Positions 51,371-60,129 of a stretch of DNA of 64,000 nucleotides are shown here, in pieces. Origin of the DNA: Hymenobacter aerilatus (GTDB taxonomy: Bacteria; Bacteroidota; Bacteroidia; Cytophagales; Hymenobacteraceae); NCBI RefSeq assembly GCF_022921095.1, contig NZ_CP095053.1, positions 3,762,501 to 3,826,500 on the forward strand, in the 5' to 3' direction. Position 1 is the first letter of the stretch. Every line of letters begins with the position of its first letter. A model generated the notes under the pieces. The model did not search any database. It had not been told where the DNA came from and saw nothing but the letters and a program-made list of their open reading frames with translations. Position numbers and translations under genes: made by a program.

Positions 51371-52957
51371 TTAGATGAGCGGAATATTGAACTGCTTGCC
51401 CATATTCACTTCTTCCTGCTGGCCTTGGAAGTTCATGCGCTTCACTTCTTTCACCTGAATATAGAGACGGTCACCTGGCTTAGCGGTATTCACCACATCA
51501 CTTAGGTTAGCATCGGGGCCACTGATAGTACGAGAAGGCATTACAGGGCGAGGACCACGTACCAGTGTTACTTCGTAGCTAGTCACCCGATAACGAGCAT
51601 CTTCAGGTAAGAAGTTGGCGAAGCTGGCATCTGGAATAGCACGTAGCGACAGGTTACGCACAGCAGTGATAGGGGTACCCTGCTTTTCATTAGCTTCACG
51701 GCCACCGACCACGCATTTGATATCAGGTTTCGGAACTGGGCGCACTTGGAAAATTTGCGAGCCGATAGCATTGCCGCTGCTGCTCACATTCAGAGTAACT
51801 TCACGCGAGTTAGGCACCAACATCACTTCACCGGTTTTGGAGCCGGGGATGGCCGAAGCGCCTGAAGCTGAGAAGCTAGGCTTGTATTGAGCACCCAGAG
51901 CAGGTACTTGCACGCTCAGCTTATTACCGCATTTGAAGTACAATGCCTGTACCGAAGCCGACTGAATCTGCATTACCGGCTTGGTTACGGTATAAGGAAC
52001 CGTTACCTTAAAGGTGGTATCGCGGCCATTCTGCTTGAAGCGAATCGCACCTGACCAGCTTTTCTTGGCGTTACCAGCAGCATCGAAGCCACCAGGCGTA
52101 GCCGTGAACTCAATCTTACCACGGCCGTTGGCATCCACTGATAAAGGCGAACCGTTCAGGGTCATGCTCGGCTTCAGACCCGAAGCCGAAGCCGTCAAGA
52201 ACATCTCTGCCTTATACTTGGTGCCGGCAGCTACCGTATTTGACTCAGCACTAGCGAACGCACCTACTTTGTCGAATACGATGGTAGTACCACCCACTTT
52301 AGCAGCCTGTGCGGCCAACGCATCCGACTCGTACTTCAATACTTCAGCTTCTTTCTGCGAAAGCACGGCTAGTGCAGCCACGAGAGGAGTCTTTTCGAAG
52401 TTTAGTTCGGCGAAGTCTTTAGTCTTCTGAGCTGGGTCGGCAGCTGTCAAAGGATCTTCCTTGGCGTCTAGCGCCAATGGGGTAGCACCAGGTACAAAAC
52501 CTTTGATGTAGTTAGCGTACTCATTCAGTTTGCCTTTCAAAGGATATGCCAAACCATTTTTATTCTGGCCCAACATGGTGTTTGCTACCTTATCGTTCGC
52601 ATCCATGTTGTTGTACGAGTTCTGGCCCTTCTTATTTTCAGTGGCCGTCACTAGCTTATCACGAATATCGTTCAAATAAGCTACCATTGCCTTGCTACGC
52701 TCCCGAATCTCTTCGCTTTGCTTCAGCACAGCTAAGTCGCTGGCTTGGTTGCGGTTTTTCTCAACCTGCGCCTGAATGCCTTTTACAGCATTACCGTTTG
52801 CCTTTTCTACCTTTTGGTTGATGCCAAACAATGCATCATCCAAGAATTTAAATTTCAGCAGAATTGCTGAGTCTACTTGCAGAGCCAGAAGAGCAGTCAG
52901 TACCAAGTACATCATGCCGATCATCTTCTGCCGTGGGGTTTCTTTTCCTCCCGCCAT
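51371..52957 (-). CDS. gldM: Gliding motility / type IX secretion motor protein GldM (PorM)
   Basis: 528 residues. MAGGKETPRQKMIGMMYLVLTALLALQVDSAILLKF: one inner-membrane helix at about 13-33 near the start, then a periplasmic helical domain (about 34-220) and repeated beta domains (about 230-515; e.g. FDKVGAFASAESNTVAAGTKYKAEMFLTASASGLKPSMTLNGS). GldM transmits rotation from the GldL motor to the GldK/N ring. The N-terminal KMIGMMYLVLTALLALQ is the family hallmark. The ATG at 52957 is clear, 61 bases after gldL. Confidence 0.96.
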   Translation of the reverse strand: MAGGKETPRQKMIGMMYLVLTALLALQVDSAILLKFKFLDDALFGINQKVEKANGNAVKGIQAQVEKNRNQASDLAVLKQSEEIRERSKAMVAYLNDIRDKLVTATENKKGQNSYNNMDANDKVANTMLGQNKNGLAYPLKGKLNEYANYIKGFVPGATPLALDAKEDPLTAADPAQKTKDFAELNFEKTPLVAALAVLSQKEAEVLKYESDALAAQAAKVGGTTIVFDKVGAFASAESNTVAAGTKYKAEMFLTASASGLKPSMTLNGSPLSVDANGRGKIEFTATPGGFDAAGNAKKSWSGAIRFKQNGRDTTFKVTVPYTVTKPVMQIQSASVQALYFKCGNKLSVQVPALGAQYKPSFSASGASAIPGSKTGEVMLVPNSREVTLNVSSSGNAIGSQIFQVRPVPKPDIKCVVGGREANEKQGTPITAVRNLSLRAIPDASFANFLPEDARYRVTSYEVTLVRGPRPVMPSRTISGPDANLSDVVNTAKPGDRLYIQVKEVKRMNFQGQQEEVNMGKQFNIPLI

Positions 52958-53018
52958 CTTGTCTTCCTAGTAAATATATAGTGGGGACAGAATCTCTTAT
53001 GTGGTTCTAGTTACCAAA

Positions 53019-53834
53019 TTAGCTGGTAGCACGCATGGCGTTCAACATGTTGCCGTACACGCGGTTCAGCGAGGTCAGATTGGTAGTTAGACCGCTGATT
53101 TCCTGCTTGAACTGCTCGGTTTCTTTACCTGCTTCGGTCAGGTTTTCCATTGCTTGGCTCAGGGTGCCGTAGAACTTGTTCATCGACTTCAGGTGCGTAT
53201 TAGCATCCTGCAGTTCCATTTCGTACACTGCATTCAGAGCGCCCAGGTTCTTGGTTACGTTCTGTACTTGTGCGTGGTATTCTTTTGCGTCCGAGGTAGC
53301 ATCGGCCATAGCAGTCATTGCCTGGGCAGTGTTAGCATATGCTTCATTGATGCGCTCCAGTGACTGCGCAGCGCCACGTACTTTAGTGGTATACTCTTCA
53401 GTAGCGTTAGTAGCGTCGCCCAGCGTCGACAATTGTTGCGTGGTAGTGCTCAAGCGGTTCAGACCAGCACCCAGCGAGCTAATAGCTTCGGGAGTTACGT
53501 TAGCATCCTTCAGCATATCGTCCAGTTTGCGGGTTAGGCCAGTGCTGCCGTTGTCGGCAATAGCGTTGGTCCGGAAGCTAGCGTTGCCAGTAGAGGGGTC
53601 ATACCCTTCGCTCAGTTCGGGATAAACGAGCGACCAGTCTACCTCTTTCGGATTGGGTTGGAATGCACTTAAAAAGAAGATAATTGCCTCAGTGCCCAGA
53701 CCTACAATCAGCATCTCGTTAGCGCCGGGTAAGTGTAGAATTTTGAATAGTGCACCAATGATTACGACTGCAGCTCCAATACCGTAGATTTTCGGCATTA
53801 CACTGTCGAAGAAAAAGTTACCTTTTGCTGCCAT
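53019..53834 (-). CDS. gldL: Gliding motility / type IX secretion motor protein GldL (PorL)
   Basis: 271 residues. Two N-terminal helices: about 15-33 (KIYGIGAAVVIIGALFKILHLPG) and about 40-58 (MLIVGLGTEAIIFFLSAFQP). A Lys/His pair at the end of helix 1 (K31, H34) and Glu at residue 49 in helix 2 match the charged residues proposed to carry protons in GldL. The cytoplasmic part is helical and coiled-coil (about 95-270; repeats such as YGNMLNAMRAT, LNRLSTTTQQLSTL). With GldM it forms the proton-driven motor of the inner membrane. It is 86 bases after gldK. Confidence 0.96.
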   Translation of the reverse strand: MAAKGNFFFDSVMPKIYGIGAAVVIIGALFKILHLPGANEMLIVGLGTEAIIFFLSAFQPNPKEVDWSLVYPELSEGYDPSTGNASFRTNAIADNGSTGLTRKLDDMLKDANVTPEAISSLGAGLNRLSTTTQQLSTLGDATNATEEYTTKVRGAAQSLERINEAYANTAQAMTAMADATSDAKEYHAQVQNVTKNLGALNAVYEMELQDANTHLKSMNKFYGTLSQAMENLTEAGKETEQFKQEISGLTTNLTSLNRVYGNMLNAMRATS

Positions 53835-53920
53835 TGTTGAAAAGAAGATTGGAAATGATGAGGGTTGGTGAGGTTAATGCGTTGGCCACCTGGCCTGATT
53901 AATTGAAAGCAAAGTTTGAA

Positions 53921-54928
53921 TTAGCGGGAGTTGCGGCCGATTTGGATCATGGCGCAACGGAAACCAATGTAGGAGCGAGCAGAATCTTGGTATTCGAAAT
54001 TACGGGTACCTGTTTCGAGGAAATAAGCAATGTCTTTCCAGGAACCACCACGTACTACTTTGCGGGGCTCGTTATCGTCGGGGTTGGTAGGGTTCATATC
54101 CCATACTACTGGTACTGAGGCTTCCATGTAGGCATCATCGCACCATTCGGCTACGTTACCCGACATATCATACAGGCCAAAGTCGTTAGGGAAGAAAGCT
54201 CCTACTGGCGAAGTGTAAGCATACCCGTCAGAAGCGTAGTCACCACGACCGGGCTTGAAATTAGCTAGCATACAGCCGTGTGAGTTGCGTAGGTAAGGAC
54301 CACCCCAAGGATAGGTAGCGAGGTCGCGCCCACCGCGAGCTGCATATTCCCACTCAGCCTCGGAGGGCAAGCGGAAGTTAGGGGTAGGCGCTAAACCAGC
54401 CTCTTCATTGGCAGCGTTTTTATTCTTGGTGCGCCAGTTGCAGAAATACTTGGCGGCAAACCAGTCTACCCCTACCACTGGGTAATCGTCGAACGCTGGG
54501 TGAGTGTAGTAGTACTCCATCAGCGGATCACCCATATGGTAAGTGAAGTCGCGCACCCATACAGTGGTATCGGGATACAGCTCCGTCATCACGTACTCTT
54601 CGCCCAACACGTCAATAGAGTCCTGACGGATAGCGTTCATGAATTGACGGTACTCATTGTTGGTGATTTCTGTCTCGTCCATGTAGAAGCCGGCAATAGT
54701 TACCTGCTTGTTCATGTTCACCATGGAAGCTGAGATGTCTTGATCGGTTTGGCCCATGTGGAATGTACCACCGGGGCAAGGCACCATGCCAAAAGGGACC
54801 TCTTGCGGGTTGTATTCGGGACGGTCCTCCGCCCCCACCAGGTCGCCCTGCGGTCCTTTGCCAAAGCCACAGCCCCCCAGAAACAATGCCGAAAAGGCAA
54901 CCAGAGGTAGTAGAAGTAACTTGTTCAT
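53921..54928 (-). CDS. gldK: Gliding motility / type IX secretion lipoprotein GldK (PorK)
   Basis: About 335 residues from the ATG at 54928 (MNKLLLLPLVAFSALFLGGCGFG), giving a lipoprotein signal with the acylated Cys at about 20; the frame extends 126 bases further but without similarity. It is a formylglycine-generating-enzyme-like (FGE-sulfatase) domain: VPCPGGTFHMGQTDQD, FYMDETEITNNEYRQFM, HPAFDDYPVVGVDWFAAKYFCNWR, FRLPSEAEWEYAARGG, GNVAEWCDDAYM, RKVVRGGSWKD. Here the domain is structural, not enzymatic. GldK and GldN form the outer-membrane-linked ring. A clear promoter (54992-55022) lies upstream, so gldK may start its own transcript separate from porP. Confidence 0.95.
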   Translation of the reverse strand: MNKLLLLPLVAFSALFLGGCGFGKGPQGDLVGAEDRPEYNPQEVPFGMVPCPGGTFHMGQTDQDISASMVNMNKQVTIAGFYMDETEITNNEYRQFMNAIRQDSIDVLGEEYVMTELYPDTTVWVRDFTYHMGDPLMEYYYTHPAFDDYPVVGVDWFAAKYFCNWRTKNKNAANEEAGLAPTPNFRLPSEAEWEYAARGGRDLATYPWGGPYLRNSHGCMLANFKPGRGDYASDGYAYTSPVGAFFPNDFGLYDMSGNVAEWCDDAYMEASVPVVWDMNPTNPDDNEPRKVVRGGSWKDIAYFLETGTRNFEYQDSARSYIGFRCAMIQIGRNSR

Positions 54929-54991
54929 GAGGTAGGTGTAGAAAAGGCTGATTGGGCGGCAATACCCAAGGATTACAATTTTATGGAATGG

Positions 54992-55022
54992 CAAATTTAC
55001 TCTCTGAAGTGTACGCGCACAA
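54992..55022 (-). promoter_or_regulatory. Promoter of gldKLMN
   Basis: On the minus strand TTG (55020-55022) and TAAATTTG (54992-54999) with a 20-base spacer match TTG-N19-TAnnTTTG closely. It is 64 bases upstream of the gldK ATG, and overlaps only the implausible upstream extension of that frame. Confidence 0.75.
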
Positions 55023-55165
55023 GCCTTTCCTCTGGCGCGTCGGGAAGACCGCAAGAAGATGCAACATTCGGTGAAACAGGCGGATAGCTCCTCATGGTTC
55101 CCTACGATTGTCCTCTTCGTCTTTCTTACTCACCTAAACCGCGAAAACCCTGCCAGATATGGAGG

Positions 55166-56173
55166 CTAAAAACTATAACGAGGCGTACGGACTGCTGGAC
55201 GCGTAAAAATTCCGGGTTTAGGTAAACGGTAGGATAGCATAAGCTCAACAGAACTCAAAGCCCTTGCATCTTGGTTAAATGCAACAAGGTCATAAGCTAG
55301 TCCAACGCGTGCAGCGTTGTCTTTTCCAAAACTGAATCCTACCAAGCCAGTAATGGATTCATCATAGCGGTAGCCTAGACCAGCCCAATACCGGTCATTG
55401 ACAGTAGCACGAACTCCAGCTTCGTAAGAATTATTCTTGAAATTAAATTTATTGCTGTCGCCGAACTTACCTGGTAGCACCATTTTCATCAGTACGGTGG
55501 GCGTCACTACAACGGATGAAGATGCCTCAATATTGTAGCCTGCCGTCAGGTACGAATGGTTTTCATTCAGATACTGCGCCGTTTCAGAAAGAGGCGCGGT
55601 AGGGTCTATAGGTTGCGCTAAATAGCGGTAACCATTTGCCCGTAGCAAGTTATTTACACTTATACCAGCATAAAATTTAGGTGCCTCATACCAAACTCCT
55701 GCACCTATGTCAAATTTAGCGTCAGAACCTTCGACAGGAACACGTGGGTCGTTCGGGTCGACGGGACGATAACCGCCTTGGCTTACGTGGTTGTAAATGC
55801 CCTGAATGCCTATTCCTAATCTGGCTTCGCCAATTTTGAAATGCTTGGAATAGGAAAGCTGTGCGTTGGTAGTTTTCAGTACTGCCACTACATCGCGATA
55901 TACTTGAAAACCAATACCTCCACCTATAGCAGGCACTGGCAACGAAGCAGAAAGCAAATAGGTTTGGGGGGAACCACCATCATCGAAACTGCCACTATAG
56001 CCGAGGTATTGATAACGGCCCAGCGCGGTGATTTCACCTTGCCCTTTAATGCCTGCATACGCAGGATTTAGGTAGAGACCAACGAACGGGTAATGCGTGA
56101 AATTGGGCTGTTGCTGGGCAAAGGCGGTACCAACGCAGGTGAACAGGAAACCGGCAAGTAAAATTCGCTTCAT
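55166..56173 (-). CDS. Type IX secretion outer-membrane protein, PorP/SprF family
   Basis: 335 residues. Signal peptide MKRILLAGFLFTCVGTAFAQ, then the family opening QPNFTHYPFVGLYLNPAYAGIKGQGEI and a beta-barrel with repeated aromatic strand ends (e.g. YLLSASLPVPAIGGGIGFQVY, GIGIQGIYNHVSQGGY, YEAGVRATVNDRYWAGLGYRY). It ends GLVGFSFGKDNAARVGLAYDLV and an arginine-rich tail. PorP/SprF barrels are partners of the PorK/N ring or of surface adhesins. Position upstream of gldKLMN gives the porP-K-L-M-N order of P. gingivalis. A separate -7 box lies upstream. Confidence 0.9.
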   Translation of the reverse strand: MKRILLAGFLFTCVGTAFAQQQPNFTHYPFVGLYLNPAYAGIKGQGEITALGRYQYLGYSGSFDDGGSPQTYLLSASLPVPAIGGGIGFQVYRDVVAVLKTTNAQLSYSKHFKIGEARLGIGIQGIYNHVSQGGYRPVDPNDPRVPVEGSDAKFDIGAGVWYEAPKFYAGISVNNLLRANGYRYLAQPIDPTAPLSETAQYLNENHSYLTAGYNIEASSSVVVTPTVLMKMVLPGKFGDSNKFNFKNNSYEAGVRATVNDRYWAGLGYRYDESITGLVGFSFGKDNAARVGLAYDLVAFNQDARALSSVELMLSYRLPKPGIFTRPAVRTPRYSF

Positions 56174-56228
56174 ATAGCAACAGGTTTGACGGAGCGTATG
56201 CCTTATACCGGCTACGCGGGTACGTTTT

Positions 56229-56236
56229 CAAATGTA
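56229..56236 (-). promoter_or_regulatory. -7 box of the porP-like gene
   Basis: On the minus strand TACATTTG fits TAnnTTTG exactly, 56 bases before the ATG. A matching TTG at the right distance is missing, so it is weaker than the gldK promoter. Confidence 0.5.
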
Positions 56237-56361
56237 GAAAAAAAACTCGGTCGCATCCTTGCGCTAAAACGCTTCATTAGCGGATTAAGTGTCTACCCAC
56301 CTTTATGTTTTTACTTGCTTAAATACACCTACAGCCCTGATACGGTTACTGATTTTTGTTG

Positions 56362-56407
56362 ATAAAAGAAAAACCCCTTTCCCCACAACTAATTGCTGGG
56401 AAAGGGG
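56362..56407 (-). terminator. Terminator of the lipB-hemD run
   Basis: CCCCTTTCCC and GGGAAAGGGG (56374-56383, 56398-56407) with a run of T (minus-strand reading TTTTTCTTTTAT) after them. It lies 27 bases past the hemD stop. Confidence 0.9.
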
Positions 56408-56433
56408 TATATGCTGCAATTTTTACTGGTCTT

Positions 56434-57246
56434 CTACCTGCCGTTTTTAAGCGCGGCTGCAGCCTCGGCGTTCCGGCGGATGTATTCTTCAATAGCCCCC
56501 GTCATGGATGGCGCATTAGGCATAGGAGCTTCGATATCTAGCTCTAGGCCTGCGTCGCGCACAGCTTTGGCAGTGGTAGGGCCAAATGCCGCAATACGTG
56601 TGCCGTCCTGCACGAAATCAGGGAAGTTGACGAAAAGCGAGCTAATACCTGAGGGGCTAAAAAAGGCCAAGCAGTCATATTTCACGTCGCTCAGGTCTGA
56701 TAAGTCACTGGCAACGGTGCGGTAGATTACTGCTTCCGTGAACTTGTAGTTATTAGCCCGCATGAACTCCGGAATATCGTCCTTGCGAATATCAGAGCAC
56801 GGATACAGGAATTTTTCGCTCTTGTGCTTTTTGATAACTTCAAACAGATCAGATGCTGTCCGAAGCCCTACAAACAGCTTCCGTTTACGCAGCACAATAT
56901 ACTTCTGCAGATAGTTGGCCGTTTGCTCCGAAATGCAGAAATACTTCATTTCGGCAGGCATCTCAATTTTGGCTTCCTGGCAGATTCGGAAGAAATGGTC
57001 GACAGCGTTACGGCTGGTGAAAATAATAGCCGTGTGGTCGAGAATATTTACCTTTTCCTTGCGAAAGTCTTTATATGAGACTGGATCAACTTGGATGAAC
57101 TCACGGAAATCAACTTTGATACCGTACTTCTCCGCAATGGTAAAATAGGGTGATATATCCCCGGTGGGCTTAGGCTGCGTAACGAGGATGCTAGCAATGC
57201 TTTTGGCATGCCGGCCCGTTCCCGGTTGATCTTTGCTTTCGGCCAT
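56434..57246 (-). CDS. hemD: Uroporphyrinogen-III synthase
   Basis: 270 residues in the HemD two-lobe fold. It closes hydroxymethylbilane to uroporphyrinogen III in heme and siroheme synthesis. ILVTQPKPTGDISPYFTIAEKYG opens the first lobe. DHTAIIFTSRNAVDHFFR, YFCISEQTANYLQKYI and FLYPCSDIRKDDIPEFMR follow, then the second-lobe AFFSPSGISSLFVNFPD and RIAAFGPTTAKAVRDAGL. This weakly conserved family is recognised by this pattern. The C-terminal tail (RRNAEAAAALKNGR) is extra. Adjacent to DUF4271, as often in Bacteroidota. The ATG at 57246 is clear. Confidence 0.9.
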   Translation of the reverse strand: MAESKDQPGTGRHAKSIASILVTQPKPTGDISPYFTIAEKYGIKVDFREFIQVDPVSYKDFRKEKVNILDHTAIIFTSRNAVDHFFRICQEAKIEMPAEMKYFCISEQTANYLQKYIVLRKRKLFVGLRTASDLFEVIKKHKSEKFLYPCSDIRKDDIPEFMRANNYKFTEAVIYRTVASDLSDLSDVKYDCLAFFSPSGISSLFVNFPDFVQDGTRIAAFGPTTAKAVRDAGLELDIEAPMPNAPSMTGAIEEYIRRNAEAAAALKNGR

Positions 57247-57313
57247 AGGTAATCGAGTAAATCTAGCGTAATCGCAGGGTATGAAAGTGCTTCAAACCCG
57301 CAAGAGCGCGGTA

Positions 57314-58513
57314 TCAGTAAGTAAAAACGATTATTTTAAGCAGAATGATGAGGGGAATCACTTCTGTGGCGCAAAGGTACGAAAACAAATGCAGATTCAG
57401 TAACGAAGCCCGACGGTGCAAGGTGCGAGCTATCCGAAATACAGACCCTAGTAAAAGCAAGGAAACCACCCCATTAGACACCCACAATACTGTTTCAGGC
57501 AAGGTCTGATTAAGTCCTAAATAGAGCAGCATAACAAGCGGAAGAAACAATCCCATAAAGAGAATCGTGCGAATAAATTCCCGATACTGGACTACCACCA
57601 ATGCCGTTACATCAAAGATGTAACCCATCAGTTCAAGAAAAATGTATTTTCCTAATACGAAGGCGGCAATCAGGCTGGTATAAAACAATACTCTCAGTAC
57701 AATAGCAGACTCGGGTACAGCGAATAAGCGCCGTAGAATTACGATGCTTTGAATATTGGTATGAATGGCAACAAGCAGCAGTGCAAAGGACAGCGAGAAT
57801 ATCAGAACAAGTAGGATGTTGAGCCATGTGATAGTAGGCTTCACCAAAAAATCGGGTTCATTGTTGCCGCGGCGCCATAACTGCTCAAATTGGTAGATGC
57901 GGGCGAAGCCTGGCTGATAAGACGCCCGTAGTCCTCCATACAGCAGCCCAATTAGCAGCAGAAAGCCAATGAATACTGTTTGCCCTTGGTGCCCTCGGGG
58001 CCGCGGAAGCGCTCTGGCTATTGTGGAGGGCGATTTGCCAGGAGCAGCTGATACATCTGGAGTAGCATTCGCAAACGATGACAAATTAGGCACTGCATCG
58101 GCGTGCCACACGCACAGGAGGCGCTGACCAGCCGGTGCCGAAGGAGGTAGGAACGTAGCCAGATCCAGCGTGTAGGATGCAGCAGCCGGAGATTTGAAAA
58201 TCAGTTGATTGTCTAGAAACAAGCACTCATCCTGACGCGCTACAAACGTGATAGGTAGGGGCCGGCCAGGACGCAGGTTTACCCACTGGTAGTAAGCGTG
58301 CGCTGGCGCGTGGTAGCCAGGCAGATACAGCGTCAGCCGGTTACGGGACGCGCTATAAATCAGCCAATCATTCGATAAGCCATTTTTAGCGGATGGTGGC
58401 AACGGCCGGTACTCAGCTGCACTAGCAATTGTAGGCGAGGTCAGCCAATAAAGTAGCCACACCATTACCCAACGCCACGAACCATATGTGGTAACGGGTT
58501 GATTGCGCCTCAT
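57314..58513 (-). CDS. DUF4271 membrane protein
   Basis: About 399 residues from the ATG at 58513 (MRRNQPVTTYG); the frame opens earlier but that part is not convincing. N-terminal signal-like helix (about 9-31), a soluble periplasmic domain (about 35-170), then six or seven helices (about 180-395) with ALIAAFVLGKYIFLELMGYIFDVTALVVVQYREFIRTI and LHLFSYLCATEVIPLIILLKI. These match the DUF4271 region of Bacteroidota, which typically neighbours hemD. The function is unknown to me. It starts 25 bases after the MraY-family gene and is followed by hemD. Confidence 0.85.
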   Translation of the reverse strand: MRRNQPVTTYGSWRWVMVWLLYWLTSPTIASAAEYRPLPPSAKNGLSNDWLIYSASRNRLTLYLPGYHAPAHAYYQWVNLRPGRPLPITFVARQDECLFLDNQLIFKSPAAASYTLDLATFLPPSAPAGQRLLCVWHADAVPNLSSFANATPDVSAAPGKSPSTIARALPRPRGHQGQTVFIGFLLLIGLLYGGLRASYQPGFARIYQFEQLWRRGNNEPDFLVKPTITWLNILLVLIFSLSFALLLVAIHTNIQSIVILRRLFAVPESAIVLRVLFYTSLIAAFVLGKYIFLELMGYIFDVTALVVVQYREFIRTILFMGLFLPLVMLLYLGLNQTLPETVLWVSNGVVSLLLLGSVFRIARTLHRRASLLNLHLFSYLCATEVIPLIILLKIIVFTY

Positions 58514-58538
58514 ATTACTCAGCAAACTCAGTGTTTTA

Positions 58539-59621
58539 CTACGATTGCGATGCCACCCGGCGCTGCACGCCCCGCCGACTGTGATACACACCCAAGAAAA
58601 CACTTAGCAGTACCGAAAAAGCTACCAAAGCAGCAATCAACAGCGTATTGCCTAGAGTAGCGAAATTGATGACGAACAGAATGACTACTACGTTGAGTAG
58701 TCCTAGCAACAACACTGTGCTAATCTGTTGAAAGCCCATGGCTAGGATTCGGTGGTGAATGTGGTTTTTATCGGGAGAGAAAGGCGAGCGACCTGCTAGC
58801 ATCCGGATAATGAACACCCGTAGGGTATCAAACAACGGCACAAATAGAATGCCTACCGCCACCGACGGCGACGAGGCTCCGAACGGCTGCCCTGTGGTAG
58901 CTCCCATCTCTACAAACTGAATGGTGAGCACCGACACGATAAATCCACATACCAACGAGCCAGTGTCGCCCATGAAGATGCTGGCACGGTGAAAGTTGTA
59001 GCGCAGAAAACCTACAATCCCCCCAATCAGACAGATAGCCACGTAGGCGTAGTTGCCATAAGAAGGACCGCCGTAGCGCAGAAAATAGTAACCAAACGTA
59101 GCGGAGATGATGCTCACAATGGTACCGGCTAAACCATCAAGACCATCGATAAGATTAATAGCATTCGTAATACCTACAATGGCGACGAAGGTAATGGCGT
59201 AGCTTACCCCCATAGGCAACTCATGAATGCCTAAGATGCCTTGGAAACTAGTGATGCGAATTTCTATATCGGGCATCACCATGATGATACCAGTTGCCAG
59301 CAGCTGACCAATAAACTTTTTGGTAACGGAGATAGTCACCAAATCGTCCTTCAACCCTACAAAGAACAGCACAATACAGCCCGCTAGTAGTTGCTGAATG
59401 CCATTTTCGAGGGGTGCGAAGATGGTAAGCGCCGACATAAAGCCTGCGAAAATGGCTACTCCGCCCAAGCGAGGCGTAAGCGACTCGTGCACGGTACGCA
59501 CGTTAGGCGTGTCGAGCATATTCTTCAGGTGAGCGATGTAGATAATGGACGGCACGGCAAACAGCGCCACCAAAAACGACCACAGAGCCGACAGTACCAG
59601 TTTTACTCCGAGAACGGGCAT
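58539..59621 (-). CDS. MraY/WecA family polyprenyl-phosphate sugar-1-phosphate transferase
   Basis: 360 residues with about ten helices. The family's acidic motifs are present: VGLKDDLVTISVTKKFIGQ (the DD pair), NAINLIDGLDGLAGT (the key NxxNxxDGLDGLA) and FMGDTGSLVCGF. A late HIHHRILAMGF matches the HIHH motif of the WecA/TagO group rather than MraY. It would transfer GlcNAc-1-P or a similar sugar phosphate to undecaprenyl phosphate, starting a surface polysaccharide. The membrane location and a link to the glycan locus 30 kb away are inferred. It lies between an unknown gene and DUF4271 in a run of five minus-strand genes. Confidence 0.92.
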   Translation of the reverse strand: MPVLGVKLVLSALWSFLVALFAVPSIIYIAHLKNMLDTPNVRTVHESLTPRLGGVAIFAGFMSALTIFAPLENGIQQLLAGCIVLFFVGLKDDLVTISVTKKFIGQLLATGIIMVMPDIEIRITSFQGILGIHELPMGVSYAITFVAIVGITNAINLIDGLDGLAGTIVSIISATFGYYFLRYGGPSYGNYAYVAICLIGGIVGFLRYNFHRASIFMGDTGSLVCGFIVSVLTIQFVEMGATTGQPFGASSPSVAVGILFVPLFDTLRVFIIRMLAGRSPFSPDKNHIHHRILAMGFQQISTVLLLGLLNVVVILFVINFATLGNTLLIAALVAFSVLLSVFLGVYHSRRGVQRRVASQS

Positions 59622-59672
59622 CGTAGTGTCAAAATCAAATTGAAAGGGGTAGGATAAGGCACAAGGAGCACA

Positions 59673-60089
59673 CTAGCTATGTAGTACGCCCTCTTGTTCA
59701 AGCAGCGCAATATGTGTCAGATTGGCGGGCACAATAGAATCGGGAACGAAGATGAATTTCTTATCGAAAATCTGCGCCCCCCGGTAGTAGCTGAGCCAAT
59801 ATTGGTTGTTGAGGTGAAAAAGAGCCGGATCAATAGGTTCGATGGGAACGGCGCTGCGGGGCCCTACCTCCGGCAAGGCATGACGCAGGGTAGAGGTGCG
59901 TACTGGCTCGCCCTGTGCAGTGGTGCCATAACCGTTGGAGCTGACGATAACGTTGCTGAGCGGAAAGGAATTGTAGTTCAGCAAATACACGAGCCAGCCG
60001 GGCTTGCCGTCTTCTACGGCCGCTTCCTGCTTGGGCACAACAGCAATAGAGACGCCTTCTACCGGTTCAAAGAGAATATCTTCTTTCAT
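59673..60089 (-). CDS. Hypothetical protein, 138 aa, between lipB and the MraY-family gene
   Basis: I do not recognise a named family. It is a soluble-looking protein with alternating hydrophobic/polar strands: PGWLVYLLNYNSFPLSNVIVSSNGYG, LPEVGPRSAVPIEPIDPALFHLNNQYWLSYYRG, IFDKKFIFVPDSI. There is no signal peptide or membrane helix. The pattern suggests a small immunoglobulin-like or beta-sandwich fold. It keeps tight spacing (40-51 bases) with lipB and the MraY-family gene, so it is probably in their operon. The ATG at 60089 is clear. Confidence 0.75.
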   Translation of the reverse strand: MKEDILFEPVEGVSIAVVPKQEAAVEDGKPGWLVYLLNYNSFPLSNVIVSSNGYGTTAQGEPVRTSTLRHALPEVGPRSAVPIEPIDPALFHLNNQYWLSYYRGAQIFDKKFIFVPDSIVPANLTHIALLEQEGVLHS

Positions 60090-60129
60090 AATACAGACTG
60101 AAGTAAATAAGGAGGATTCTCTGGCTCAG

